Assembly: GCA_946902985.2 (NCBI GenBank)
Contig: OX336393.1
Span: forward strand, 358,404,779-358,468,778
Reading direction: 5' to 3'
Origin: Meconema thalassinum
Taxonomy: Eukaryota; Arthropoda; Insecta; Orthoptera; Tettigoniidae
DNA: 64,000 bases
Every line of letters starts with the position of its first letter. Position 1 is the first letter of the stretch. Shown in pieces: positions 9,911 through 21,205 of the stretch. Made by a program: the position numbers and the translations under genes. Under the pieces are notes generated by a model, which saw nothing but the letters and a program-made list of their open reading frames with translations, ran no database searches and was not told the DNA's origin.

Positions 9911-12090
9911 TAGCCTACATTCGATTTTTGCAAAAAATGAAAGTAGACTTATGAGATCAACTCAGGGCGAAAAAAAGTGTCTCTGTCTGTGTGTGTGTGT
10001 GTATGTGTGTGTGTGTGAGTCTGTGTGTGTGTGTGTGTGTACTCTGAATGTCTGTCCCCCCCTATCAATTCAAACACGGTGAACGCGAATTGAACGAAAT
10101 TTGGTACAAAGGTAGCACTAGCAAAGGACACCTCAGTGTCATGTTTTATATCGCCGCCATCTTAGCGGAAACGTAATGGCGGCCACACAAATGTTCGAAG
10201 CTTAAATCAAATTACGACTAACCTAATCATCCGATCTCTACCAAATTGTGCAACAACATACCTTTATGGAGGGAGCATCCTTTGACCAAACTAATAGGTC
10301 ATCAGCTGAACAGTTTGCGGATGGCGGCCATGTTTGTTTGAAAATCGATTCCCCTATTAATTCGAACACGGTGAAACCGAATGGAACGAAATTTGGTACA
10401 GAGGTAGTACTAGTAAAGGGCACCTCAGTGTCATATTTTATATTGCCGCCATCTTGTCGGAAACGCAATGGCGGCCACACAAATGTTCAAAGCTTAAATC
10501 ATATTACGACTAACCTAATCATCCGATCTCTACCAAACATTGCAACAACATACCTTTATGAAGGAAACATCCTTTGACCAAATTAATTGGTAATTAGCCT
10601 AATAGATTGCGGATGGCGGCCATCTTTGTGTCAAAATCGATTCCCCCTATTAATCCAAACACGGTGAAACCGAATGGAACGAAATTTGGTACAGAGGTAG
10701 CACTAGCAAAGGGCGGCTCAGTGTTATGTTTTATAACGCCGCCATCTTGACAAAAACGTAATTGCGGCCACACAAATGTTCAAAGCTTAATTCAAATTAC
10801 GATTAACCTAATCATCCGATCTCTACCAAATTTTGCATCAACATACCTTTATGGAGGGAGCATCCTTTGACCAAACTAATAGGTCATTAGCCTAATATCT
10901 TGTGTATGGCGGCCATCTTTGTGTGAAAATCGATTCCCCCTATTAATTCGAACACGGTGAAATCGAATGGAACGAAATTTGGTACAGAGGTAGCACTAGC
11001 AAAGGGCACCTCAGTGTCATGTTTTATATCACCGCCATCTTGACGGAAACGTAATCGCGCCCACCCAAATGTTAAAAGCTAAAATGTAATTACGACCAAC
11101 CTAATAATCTAGTCTCTACCAAATTTTGCAACAACATATCTTTATGTCGGAAGCATATTCTGACCAAACTGCAAGATCATCAGCCCAATAGTTTGCAGAT
11201 GGTGGCCAAGTATGTGTGCGAATCGATTCCACCTATCAATTCAAACACGGTAAAACCGACTTGAACGAAATTTGGTACAGAGGTAGCACTAGCAAAGGGC
11301 ACCTCAGTGTCATGTTTTATATCGCCGCCATCTTTACGGAAACGGAATGACGGCCACCCAAATGTTAAAAGCTTAAATCAAATTACGACCATCCTAATAA
11401 TTTGATCTCTACCAGATTTTGCAACAACATGCCTTTTTGTGGAAAGCATCTTATGACTGACTACAAGGTCATCAGCACAATAGTTTGCAAATAGCGGCCA
11501 TGTAGGCCTATGTGTGCAAATCCATTCCCCATATCAATTCAAACACGGTGAAACCGAATTGAATGAATTTTTTTTACAGAGGTAGCACTAGCAAAGGGCA
11601 CCTCATCCACAGCCTGCTTCCAGTCTCCGACCGGGTCAGGAATGGAATGAATGAAGCCCCCATCTAGCGGCGAGGATATTAACTGTGCCGGCTGCCGAGG
11701 CCTGACGCACTCCTCTGGGGCAATGATTAAATGCATGATAGATGAAATGAAATGATAGTGGAGAGTGTTGCTGGAATGAAATGTTGACAGGGAAAACCGC
11801 AGTACCCGGAGAAAAACCTGTCTGCCTCCGTTTTTTCCAGCACAGATCTCACATGGAGTGACCGGGATTTGAACCACGGACCCAGCGGTGAGAGGCCGGC
11901 GTGCTGCCGCCTAAGCCACGGAGGCTAAAAGAGCACCTCATATTCATGTTTAATATCCCTATAGCACGTTGTATTTCAACTAGCTACTACAACCAACATT
12001 CAATTATACTCCTTGAAAAGGACAAAGAGTTATAACAATACCCATGCATTTAGGTGAAAGTAGGCTATATGTTCTTTACTGAACATCTTG
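9911..12090 (+). mobile_element. Helentron-like element X2 with ~6 tandem units
   Basis: The 5' end TTAGCCTACATTCG forms a hairpin with GAAAGTAGAC. A (TG)n tract follows, then CTATCAATTCAAACACGGTG and about six direct units of ~292 bp (anchor ACACGGTGAA at about 10073, 10367, 10659, 10953, 11244 and 11545). Near the 3' end GAAAGTAGGCT is the inverted partner of the 5' end. The terminal stem ATGTTC/GAACAT and TCTTG close the element. This is the architecture of non-autonomous Helentron (DINE/HINE) elements, which use Rep-Helicase machinery supplied in trans. No rep/helicase gene is present. A SINE2 interrupts it at 11606-11926. Confidence 0.75.
11606..11926 (-). mobile_element. SINE2 copy with target duplication
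   Basis: The minus-strand tRNA-like head begins AGCCTCCGTGGCTTAGGCGG and has box B GGTTCAAATCC (complete copy pattern as at 29728). The body ends at GACTGGAAGCAGGCTGTGGA. The direct repeat AAAG(G/A)GCACCTCA flanks it (about 11593-11605 and 11928-11940). It sits inside tandem unit 6 of element X2. Confidence 0.85.
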
Positions 12091-12253
12091 TTTCCTCTTC
12101 CGGATATTGAAAACACACCTCAAGGTACGTAGTTTTGTGGTACACTGCACACCATTAAAACGACTGTAACCGACCAGCGGAAGTCGATTCCAGTATCCGA
12201 ATTCCTGCGCCGTTATGAGCAAAGGAAGAACCACCTCCAGCGGTGTGTGGCTT

Positions 12254-12760
12254 TGGATCCTTAGTTTAGGGACTGTGACAACGCGGTCATGTAGCCCCGT
12301 GTAATTTGTGTGTGTAGAATCTGTCTGATAACCGGTGTTAATTGTGATGGCTATATTAGTGTGTGTATCTGTTTTTAATTCAAGTGAGTACTGCAGACAT
12401 TTCATTTTTCTAGTAGCTCCTACTTCCGCTACCAAACGCCACCATCAACGACCAACTAGTTCTGAACATGGTTACTAGATGCCACCGCATTCGGCTTCTG
12501 GTGACGAACGTTGGAACCTAAGAGCATTTGTCAATTCTAACCTATAATTTAGCTTCACACAAGTGTAATTAGTGGAAGATTCTTTATCATGCCATAAATC
12601 TATGACATGGGACCACCGACTTTGCGTCCCCTCCGAAGGAAGGCATACTGAGGGATTTTTAACGCTCTTAAAAGTCCTACGACTTTAGCTGGGTTTGAAA
12701 CCGTGACCTTGGACATAGAAGCTCAGCATGCTACCAACTACGCCACCGAAGGCGCCTTGT
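12254..12760 (-). mobile_element. SINE1 copy, full length, in mariner
   Basis: The minus strand runs from a tRNA-like head (GGTGGCGTAGTTGGTAGCAT, box B GGTTTCAAACCC) to CCCTAAACTAAGGATCC. The 10-bp duplication TGTGTGGCTT at 12244-12253 and 12761-12770 shows retrotransposition into the mariner transposase reading frame. Confidence 0.88.
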
Positions 12761-12840
12761 TGTGTGGCTTCCCAAGGCAGTAACTTTGAAGGGAACGGTG
12801 TTAAATTGTATTGTTATTGGAATGAAATTTGATAAAGGAA

Positions 12841-13755
12841 TCAGTCTCATTACTTAATTTACACACCTTGTAATGCCAAAAAAAAATACTGCGGATTTTG
12901 AAATCTAATTTTTCTAAGAATTTCTGGAACATTTCGAAGGGGGTGGTGATCCAAAAGTTCGTTCTCTGAATATGCCCCTGCGCCTCTTACATTTAATCAC
13001 CGTCAGATGCCTACCGACTCCATCGGGAATCGATCCCATAATGACAAATTCCACTTACACACAAGTACTGTACTGATTAGAAAGTCAAAATAAATTGATG
13101 AGAACTTGTCTCTCAACCATAACGAGAGTAAATGTCTCCGATTGAAGGATTTCATAGAAACTCATTCCGGATTCTGGTCGATGAATGAAAACGGGGCTAC
13201 GGTTGGAGACTTGCCACGCTGTCTTACATCTTGTGTTGGCAGCTCGTTTCATGGCCAACTCGCCGAATATTTAAAGCACCCGCCTACTTGAAGGGCACTC
13301 CAGTCCCACTGTTATGATTCTAGAGGCTTTGCAATAAAAATAAAACCGTACTTGCTCATAGTGGAGCGGATTTATACTCGTTCTAAATTTGAAGAGCTCT
13401 GAAGAGCGGCGAAGTTACTGCGTATATCTATGAGTATTCACAAGTGCTGAGCCGTAGTAGAGGCGGCGGCGATATTCAACTCTCTCTCATATTCCATCAA
13501 CAGGCAAGAGCCTCACCACAACACTGCTTCTGAAGCTATTGTTTCAAAGTGATATCTAGGGCCCGTATGTAAAAGGTCCTGTTAGCCTTCGTTTAGCACC
13601 ACTGACAAATGTTCAAGTACACCGGATCACATCCTGACCAATTTGATTCAAGGTAATCACCCAAACTCCCTCATTCAATTGCAGTTGATCGAACCCTTTT
13701 TGATAAAGCTCTCAAGACCTTCGGGCCGATAGGCTAAAATTAATACGTAACGAAG
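12841..13755. other. Unassigned sequence
   Basis: This stretch has no recognisable coding region. It may include the 3' end of the mariner and other degenerate repeats. The 61-aa frame at 13106-13291 has no known domain. Confidence 0.35.
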
Positions 13756-13756
13756 T

Positions 13757-13889
13757 CGGTGAAGCCCCGAAGTAAAGCCGAAGGAAGGATTTTAACGGTC
13801 TTAAAAAATCCGACGACTTCGGCCGGTTTTGAACCCGCCATCTTGGGCATAGCACTCCAGCATGCTACCGACTACGCCACCGAAACCAC
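13757..13889 (-). mobile_element. SINE1 fragment (head end only)
   Basis: Only the tRNA-like head and the first ~60 bp of the body remain (minus-strand GGTGGCGTAGTCGGTAGCAT, box B GGGTTCAAAACC-like). Confidence 0.75.
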
Positions 13890-13998
13890 TAAATTCATAT
13901 ATTTAGCTCTAGGAAACAACAATATATCCGCAAATTGGTTCATTAAATACCAAGGAAAGGATAGGTTAAAATCTAGGAATCCTGGCCCTAGTTATTAC

Positions 13999-14746
13999 TA
14001 GGGCTCGGATTTTTAGGTAAATAAATACTTTTTAATGGAAATTCATATGTAAGGCATTTTTTCTATAAATACATAAATTCCTGCTTTTCACTTATTAGCA
14101 CTTAAAAAGACATAATATTTATATATTTTTAAATCAGTATGCTAGATCTTTCAGTTTATTGCATTTTTGTTCTGTGTTACTTCAACGAGGAAGAACCTGT
14201 GAGCTATCTAATCTTCATGCAGAGCGTATGTCAGCTTGCAACTGTGTTATTCTTAACTTGTCGCCCCCTGCCACTCACTGTGGAATCCGGGAATTTCCTT
14301 GTCCATAGCCATATGCCTAAAGTAAAAACAACTACAAGTTATCGTCTGTTGCAGAATTTAAAGATAATTTTACTTCTGATGGGGGTGGGGGGTGGGGCGT
14401 TATGTTCTGCCAACCATGTGGGAAAGCAATCAAAGCTACACAACACCTCAAGGGCAAGAAACATATTGTCACAGTTTTGCGCCTACATAAGAAGTGTTTC
14501 GCGATAATCGTCGGTTATTTGTGATGGACAACCTGAAGATGTATCTCGTTGTGTATTGTAATGCTTCAGCAGTAAGTGAGACATAGCAAAAATTGCATTC
14601 TTGAGTACTGCTTATTGTTTATATTCACATTAATAAAGTAATTTATAATTAAATATTTTTACTTTTTTGTCACATATTTCAGGTATTTTTAATACATAAA
14701 AAATAAACATTTTCCCGATTTTCAGCACCTAAAAATCCGAGCCCTA
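13999..14746. mobile_element. hAT-type MITE with 8-bp TSD
   Basis: The perfect 20-bp terminal inverted repeat TAGGGCTCGGATTTTTAGGT is flanked by an 8-bp direct repeat GTTATTAC (13991-13998 and 14747-14754). The 8-bp duplication is diagnostic of the hAT superfamily. The 748-bp interior on the plus strand contains a short frame with FCQPCGKAIKATQH and KGKKH (about 14405-14465), resembling the C2-H zinc-finger start of hAT-derived proteins. No DDE/RW catalytic segment is visible, so it is non-autonomous. Confidence 0.88.
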
Positions 14747-14759
14747 GTTATTACTGTGT

Positions 14760-15560
14760 ATTATAGCCTATTTCAATGCCTGAATTGATAACCTAATATG
14801 TATTCAGCTTTTAGTTCCTCTTACGTAGCCTGTAGACCTGTTGCCTTCTCCTGATGAATGCAGATCTTTTGGCATTTTCTTCTGGCACAGGCTAGAGCAA
14901 AATCTGGCTTCTCCCCAATGCCTCATTGTCATTTATGGCTGCTATTGTATGGGAGCTAGTTAGATAGTGGTGGTTTTGAGTAATGCCATTCTCGATACAG
15001 CCGAAGCTTAAGGATAGCATGGCATGACCCACGGGAAATGCAGAATGTAGAAAAGGATTGTAGAAGTGAGACTTTTCAGAGGATGACAATGTTTAAGTAG
15101 TTTAAAGGTATTCAAGGATGAATGTTTCCACTTGTACAAGTCGGAACACCAATTTTTTCGGCCAAGGAAATTTCTTCACAGGATAATTCTCAATTTATTC
15201 TCATTGACTTTGCCTTCTGGGAATTATGAATGAGTCTATTCATCCATCCAATCATTCGAATCATCTTATCATAGCTCGAGAATTATCGACAGTACCAACT
15301 AAGACCATTCATGGTATTTGCACTGTTCATTTTGCTTATCCTTAGAATTGTTGCACCAGGAACAGGTCAATGACTCCTTCACAAGACTACTCACTGAGTG
15401 TGATCATTAATTTAGTTCTTGAGTAGTCAGCTGTTCATATGCTAATATCTCTCCCAGGGGCCGTTCTCGTACAGGTCTCTTAAGTCACTGGTGTCTCCCA
15501 TCAGATATGTAATGTTATCGATTCTCGATGAAGAAGGCATTCTTAGTTAGAGAACAAAAC
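14760..15560. other. Unassigned intergenic sequence
   Basis: No gene or repeat recognised in either strand. Confidence 0.4.
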
Positions 15561-15562
15561 TA

Positions 15563-15773
15563 GACAACAGCCAAGGGGTAACGTTCTCGCTTGCTGAGCC
15601 CAAGGTTGCAGGTTCGAAACCTGGCGCAGTCCGCTGGCATTTGAGGGTGCGCAAATGCGAGGGAGCCGTGTCAGTACATTTACTGGCACGTTAAAGATCC
15701 CCTTCTGGGCAAAATTCCGGCACCCCGGCGTCTCTAAAAGCCAGGGTAGTTAAAAGGGACGTAAAACCAATAA

Positions 15774-15807
<34 letters not shown>
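15563..15807 (+). mobile_element. SINE3 copy, plus strand
   Basis: The degenerate tRNA head is followed by box B GGTTCGAAACC, the body (CACGTTAAAGATCCCC, CGGCACCCCGGCGTCTCTAA), GGGACGTAAAACC and an (ATT)n tail of about ten units. Confidence 0.85.
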
Positions 15808-15809
15808 TA

Positions 15810-16430
15810 AATTGGCTGTTTAAGATTTTCTTTGTGGATCATTATTACTAAAACAAATAATTTTCTGATTGTCAGCTTTAGTCCTGATGTTATAATTATA
15901 ATCACTATTCTTGAATGCCACCCTAGGTGTTTCGAAACACACAAAGTCGAGGCTAGAATACGAGCTCGCCAGAGAACCCTTCTTTATAGAAGACGCAGGC
16001 CTACGTATTAGGCTTCCATTCAACGGCAGCTCGAATAAACTGCTCCTTGAAAGAGAAAATAAGGGAGATTTGGCTGGACCATTATACAACAGAAGCCATG
16101 AAACATTTATTGAAAAGAAAATTAGAAGACAGAGGATAGTCGAAGTTATTGTACAATTTCGAGACAGAAGTAGAGGTATGCTATAGTAGCAAGTTGTTAG
16201 AAAAACGTATTCTATAATAATGCGGGGGCGTTTATGGCTGCTCCCCCTGGCTTGGTAATCATCCAATCTGTTTATGAGTGGGTTTGAACTTCGTCTGGCT
16301 GTTCGGTAGAGTTTGACTGTCTGTTTGTGTATTCACTGACGGATGGTAGAGAGATTATGGTCAGTGTGGAGTTGGGCATTGCGCACGTACAAGTGGGCTC
16401 CTGAAATCATGCGCAATGCCCGATTCTGGA
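15810..16430. other. Unassigned, with opposed open frames
   Basis: Two overlapping frames of 91 aa (+, 15911-16186) and 148 aa (-, 15820-16266) occupy the same DNA. The plus frame (LEYELAREPFF, LRIRLPFNGSS) has protein-like composition and might be a retroelement remnant, but I recognise no family. At most one can be real. A perfect 12-bp inverted repeat (GGGCATTGCGCA at 16374, TGCGCAATGCCC at 16410) follows. Confidence 0.3.
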
Positions 16431-16848
16431 CAACGTTCAAAATCCCTCAGTATGCCTTCCGTAGGGGAAGTAAAGCCGGTGGGCCGATGTCATAGATTTA
16501 TGGCATGTAAAAGAACCTTCCGCAAACTAAAATTGTGTGAAGATAAATTTGTAGGTTAGATTTGAGTAACGCTCTATTAAGTTCCAACGTTCGCCACCAA
16601 GTGCGGGTTGCGGTGGCATCTAGTCACCAAGTTCACAGCTAGGTGTCGTTGACGGTAGCATTTGGTAGCAAAAGTAGGAACTACTTGAAATTCATCGTCT
16701 GCAGTTCTTACCTGAATTACAGATAACACACACTAATACAGCCATCACAATTAACATCGGTTATCAGACAGATTCTACAAACATCCAAAGTACACGAGTC
16801 TACGTGACCGCGTTGTCGCAGCCCCTAATCTGAGGAACAAACCAACCA
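16431..16848 (+). mobile_element. SINE1 copy, head-truncated
   Basis: The SINE1 body from AAAATCCCTCAGTATGCCTT to GCAGCCCCTAATCTGAGGAA with a short AACC tail. The tRNA-like head is absent. Confidence 0.82.
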
Positions 16849-16849
16849 T

Positions 16850-17520
16850 GTTCAGATTTTTGGCTATGCCATCCACCATCGCACGTTGATTGTCCATCAC
16901 AATGGCTTCGCAATAGACTCAGGTGTCCCAACGCGGTGTACGTATAACATTAAGAACTTGTTTAATGAGATAAAACTTGAGATGGCATGTGAACTAGGTA
17001 ATTGTAGCAAATTATATTTCTCTCTATCTTTTGGATCTTAAGGCGAGGTGATATGTTCTTTTAGGAAATTCTTGATTTAATATTGAGAAAAGTATGCTAA
17101 GAATTCACAACCGTTGAATAATTTTCATATCTTTTTAAGAGGAAATTCAATGGATATATTCTTACTATTTTTCAAAATGCCACATTATTTAAGCTCCACA
17201 TCCCACACGGCTAATTATTGCGGTACAGTGTATCGTGTTAATATGTTAACATACAGTAATTATACCACTAATGCCGGGGGCAGAACTGAGCCAAAAACCT
17301 GTTCCAGCGGAAATCGACAGCGGATAGAAAGGCACGTGGATGTATTTAGAGGCAATTAATTACAGAACTTGAACAAAACAGCGAATGTAACTACCTCATA
17401 AATTGGTTAATGACTCAGTAGCTTCAGGATATGTTTGACAAATATTTATCAACACAGTTTTACATTAAGTCGGGTTGTATATCTATGACATACATCATTT
17501 TTGTCCGTATTGATTAGAAT
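16850..17520. other. Unassigned intergenic sequence
   Basis: No supported gene or repeat. Confidence 0.4.
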
Positions 17521-17523
17521 AAT

Positions 17524-18257
17524 AATATAATTTTCTCCACTTTAGAATACAAAAACGTTTTTTACACTTTCCCACTTTCACAAGTACATGTTTCGATTCG
17601 TATTTGACTTTCATCAGCTTAATATTTATCAATCTCTTACAATACATTAAATATATTTTGGTTTACATTTTCTGCATCACATTATGCAAGTTAAGACGTT
17701 GTTACAAAATAAAAATTCCTTCATTTAAAATACTCTTCAAAATTAAAACTTATTTAAAATTTTTGAAGAAGTGCTGTTTTCTTCTATTGTCTTGTCTTTT
17801 TTTCACGTTAGATCTTCTTCTCGATTTGGTGACTTTTATACCAATTGGAGTTTTGCTTTTGTCCTTTTGTTGACTTGCTTGAGTAGATGAAATTGGTTGG
17901 CTTCAAACTTTATACTGTGGTGAGATTAGCTTGCTAAGATCTCGAAATAAGGCGCAATAATTTTAAATATTAATTTTTCACAACAATAGAAGAAAACAGC
18001 ACATCTTCAACCGAGGATGAATTTTTCTTCCAAAAAATTTAAAATAATTTTTAATCTTGTGGAGTTTTTTTTATTAAGGAATTTGTAATATATAACAACG
18101 TCCTAACTCACATATGATGCAGAAAATGTACACCAAGATATATTTAATATAATGTACGTGATTGCTAAATTAGATAATGAAGGTCAAATACGGACCGAAA
18201 CATGTGCTTGTGAAAGTGTAAAAAAAAATTGTATTGTAAATTGGAGAACATTATATT
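17524..18257. mobile_element. Inverted-repeat element with ~260-bp arms
   Basis: The arms at 17524-17800 and about 17985-18257 are inverted copies at moderate divergence. Shared blocks are TTACACTTTC(CCAC)TTTCACAAG, ACATGTTTCG, ATTTTCTGCATCA and GTGCTGTTTTCTTCTATTG. The lysine/phenylalanine-rich frame at 17604-17873 is read through the left arm. No transposase is visible. Confidence 0.7.
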
Positions 18258-18259
18258 GA

Positions 18260-19012
18260 TATGTAGGGTTCCCAGATGTTTCGCGGTAATGCCAACTATA
18301 ACGTATAGTATATAGGTACGTACTGAAGGTACTCTCGCAAAACGTTCTGGGTTATATTTCCCACCTTTAAAATAATTTAGTTGCCATCTGGGGGCTGCTG
18401 CGAATTTAGTTCATCAATGTGAGTATAATCGAGAAGAGGTCGGTTTCGAATCCCACCTTAAGGGATGCCGGAATGTCCTATGTTGTACAATCTAATTTTG
18501 AACTATTTATGTACTATTATCTCAGAAAAGTAATAACAGGAACTACTGTAATTGCGTTATTTCCATGGATGCTCCTTGAGGCTCTCGTCTTACTTTAACA
18601 CATGCTTTTACAAAATAAGATACTTTTTCATTTTTAGTGTATTGTTTTTAAAAATAACATAATTTTAATAGCATTTCCATGAACATTTCCATCAAGCAAA
18701 ATTAAACTAAAGTAAATTTTGAAAATCAGCTGTGTCAAAATATAACACATATGATGAGGAATTACTTATAAAACTTTAAGTATTGCATGTTGAAATGTTG
18801 CGGTAAAAGGGGTATTTTATAGTAAGAAATATATCTAGCATACAACTGCAATCAAAGATTCTTTTGCTAGCTAAGGAATCGGCGACAGTTTTGATTTTAG
18901 GACGAGGTATTCTCCGACACCCGTTTTTCTTTCTTAAAAGTGCTTTTTGTCTATTGTCTACTAGAGAGAAAACTTAGAAACCCTAGGGAGAAATCAAGTG
19001 AACAATAGAGAG
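18260..19012. other. Unassigned intergenic sequence
   Basis: AT-rich, no supported feature. Confidence 0.4.
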
Positions 19013-19017
19013 AAAAA

Positions 19018-20294
19018 CAAGAAGTTCCGTGACGAACTAAAGAGCCTACTTTTCATGCCAATGATGATTCTACAGTATATGAAACAATCTCGAATAATGA
19101 CGAAATTCAGTTGGTAATATCGAAATGTCTAATTAGTTCGAAATATACCTGGTATAATGTAGCCTAATAGAGCATTACAGTTGGCAGCCCTGGTGACCGA
19201 ATATATTCAAGTTCCATCTCTTATGGTACAGAATAAAATAATTGTTCGAAGTCCAATGGACGTTACATGCAGTTAGACATTGGATCTATCAGCACGCGTT
19301 AAAGCATGTTGGCAACAATGTCATGCGTGTGCAGGTCAGAAATAGCCTAATCTGAAATATTATGTATCTTGTTGTGCCAATTTTGGACGAAATCTATTTG
19401 TTAGTATAGAAGTTACATGTATTTTAAAATTGGACCTATCAGCAGGCATAGAATCATGTTGGCAGCACTGACTTATATTATATTCCAAATTAATCTAGAA
19501 TGCCAGGTGCTATACGTGTGCAAAGTATAGGGCTGTTGGCTTGCATACTTCCTGATATATATTGATATCAGGTTAAAAAATATTGACAGCATTTATTAAC
19601 AGTTGTCAGTCCTGATTGCTCTTAAGAATACTTATAGTTATATCTGTCATGTTACACATAGCACATACGAAATGTGGTTGAAATCCAACTGATAGTATAG
19701 AAGTTACATGTATTTAAAAATTGGCCTTTTCAGCAGGCTTAGACTCATGTTGGTAGAACTGAAGTATATAAGTTACTCCAAAATTAATCTAAAATGTCAG
19801 GTACTATATGTGTGCATAGTTTAAAGCTGTCGGCTTGCATACTTTCTGATATATTGGTATTTGGATAAGGGAATATAGAGAGCAATTATTAACAGTTGGC
19901 AGCCCTGGTGGCTCTTAAGAATACACTGAGTCATATCTGCTTATGTACACATATTACATACAAAGTTTGGTTGAAATCCAATTGATAGTGTAGAAGTTAT
20001 AGGCATTAAAAATTGGACCTATCAGAAGGCTTAAAATTATTTTGGCAACACTGTCATGTTTGGCCTCCTGGAAAGTAAACTAAAATATTGTTATCTACAT
20101 GTGTGCCAATTTTGGAATAGCTCCCATGCATACCTTCCAAGATATCCAACATGGAGCTCAAATTTCTAGTGCGTTTTTTCAGCTGTTGGTAGCCCTGACA
20201 TCATTTTCAAATATGGGCTTGAGATATTCCGGTATACATCTCTTTACTCATACTAAATTTGGTTTCGATTACTGCAGCCGTTTAGGAGTTGATA

Positions 20295-20336
<42 letters not shown>

Positions 20337-20440
20337 CCAGACAGAGAGAAGGACAGACAGACAGACAGACACACATTTTCCCGGATCGATCTCATAAGTC
20401 TACTTTTTCCTCATTTTTTGCAAAGTGTGAAAAGTAGGAG
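19018..20440 (-). mobile_element. Helentron-like element Y1
   Basis: Subfamily Y in reverse orientation. Its 3' end is at the left (minus-strand AGTTCGTCACGGAACTTCTTG, where AGTTC pairs with GAACT). Its 5' end is at the right, with the hairpin CTACTTTTC…GAAAAGTAG. Next to it is a microsatellite of (AC)n plus (AGAC)n at about 20298-20373. The interior has loosely repeated units around TGGCAGCCCTGG and ACGAAATTTGGTTG(A)AA. It carries no protein gene. The histidine/threonine frames are microsatellite translations. Confidence 0.72.
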
Positions 20441-20854
20441 ATTAATAAGACCGAACAAAATAAATTTTGCACATTTAAGATTTTTAGTATTTCGGAGCCG
20501 CTTAACAATTCTACAGTGCAAATGATTTTGTTTGATTTCGTCATTTCTAATCGGGAAAAATCCTGGGATGTTACTGAAGTCCATCGCCTTCCCAATATTC
20601 ACCGCAGTTATAAGGTCACACACCACAATAACACAAGTTTACTAAAAGATTTATCTCACACCCAAGTGCACAGGTATGGTGACCCATAAAATTTATCTCT
20701 TTAATGTCTCCTTTGATATTAGCAGGCCTATTCGCGAAAAACATAAAATAACAATTATAGAAAAGGTTGTGTCTCATTCTTTGCGCCGTATACATGGATA
20801 TATTATGGTGCTGGGAGTCTATCAAAAATTTGCGTAATAAGACCTGAAAGTGTG

Positions 20855-21205
20855 ACGCTCATCTAGGTCTCCCATATGGTTACTAAGGCAACACGTATTC
20901 ATCATTTAAATCTGAAGTGAAAAGTCCATCTAGTCCTCCTATATGGTTACCAAGGCAACAAGTATTCATCATCTAAATCTGAATTGTAAAGATCATCTTG
21001 GCCTCCTATATGGTTAAGGCAACAAATACTCATCATCTAAATCTGAAGTGTAAAGATCATCTTGGTCTCCTATATGGTTACCACGCCAACAAGTATTCAT
21101 CATCAAAATCTGAAGTATAAAGATCATCTTGGTCTCCTATATTGTTACCAAGGCAACAAGTACTCATCATCTAAATCTGAAGTGTAAAGACCATCTAGCC
21201 CTAGC
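20855..21205 (+). repeat. 67-bp tandem repeat, 5 units, X-box-like sites
   Basis: Five direct units carry CATCATCTAAATCTGAAGTG and TCTCCTATATGGTTACCAAG. Each has a variant of GTTACCAAGGCAAC (20879, 20946, 21013 shortened, 21077, 21144), which resembles the RFX X-box consensus (two inverted half sites). No promoter or exon is seen next to it. Confidence 0.85.

Larger units (their letters stand above)
9735..12840 (+). pseudogene. Mariner transposase pseudogene split by two insertions
   Basis: Three separated pieces read as one mariner transposase C-terminal half. Piece 1 (9735-9908) has RPNIKQS, the catalytic-region motif HHDNA, and after a frameshift QPPYSP…SPCEF. Piece 2 (12091-12253) continues FLFPDIENTPQGT and then KSIPVSEF and LQRCVA. 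Piece 3 (12761-12840) continues CVASQGSNFEGNGV, the usual mariner tail. Between pieces 1 and 2 lies a Helentron-like element (9911-12090) containing a SINE. Between pieces 2 and 3 lies a SINE1 (12254-12760). Stops and frameshifts show the copy was already decaying. The 5' half is not recognisable. Confidence 0.85.

Noticed and set aside
10248..10577. 109-aa frame in element X2
   Set aside because: It runs through non-coding tandem units. The equivalent frame is not kept in the other units or in X3.
17604..17873. Hydrophobic 89-aa frame resembling a membrane protein
   Set aside because: It lies within one arm of an inverted-repeat element. The hydrophobicity comes from T-rich DNA.
20289..20525. 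Histidine/threonine-rich protein frames in (AC)n tracts (also 2367, 9949, 32896, 52104)
   Set aside because: They are translations of microsatellites inside Helentron-like elements.
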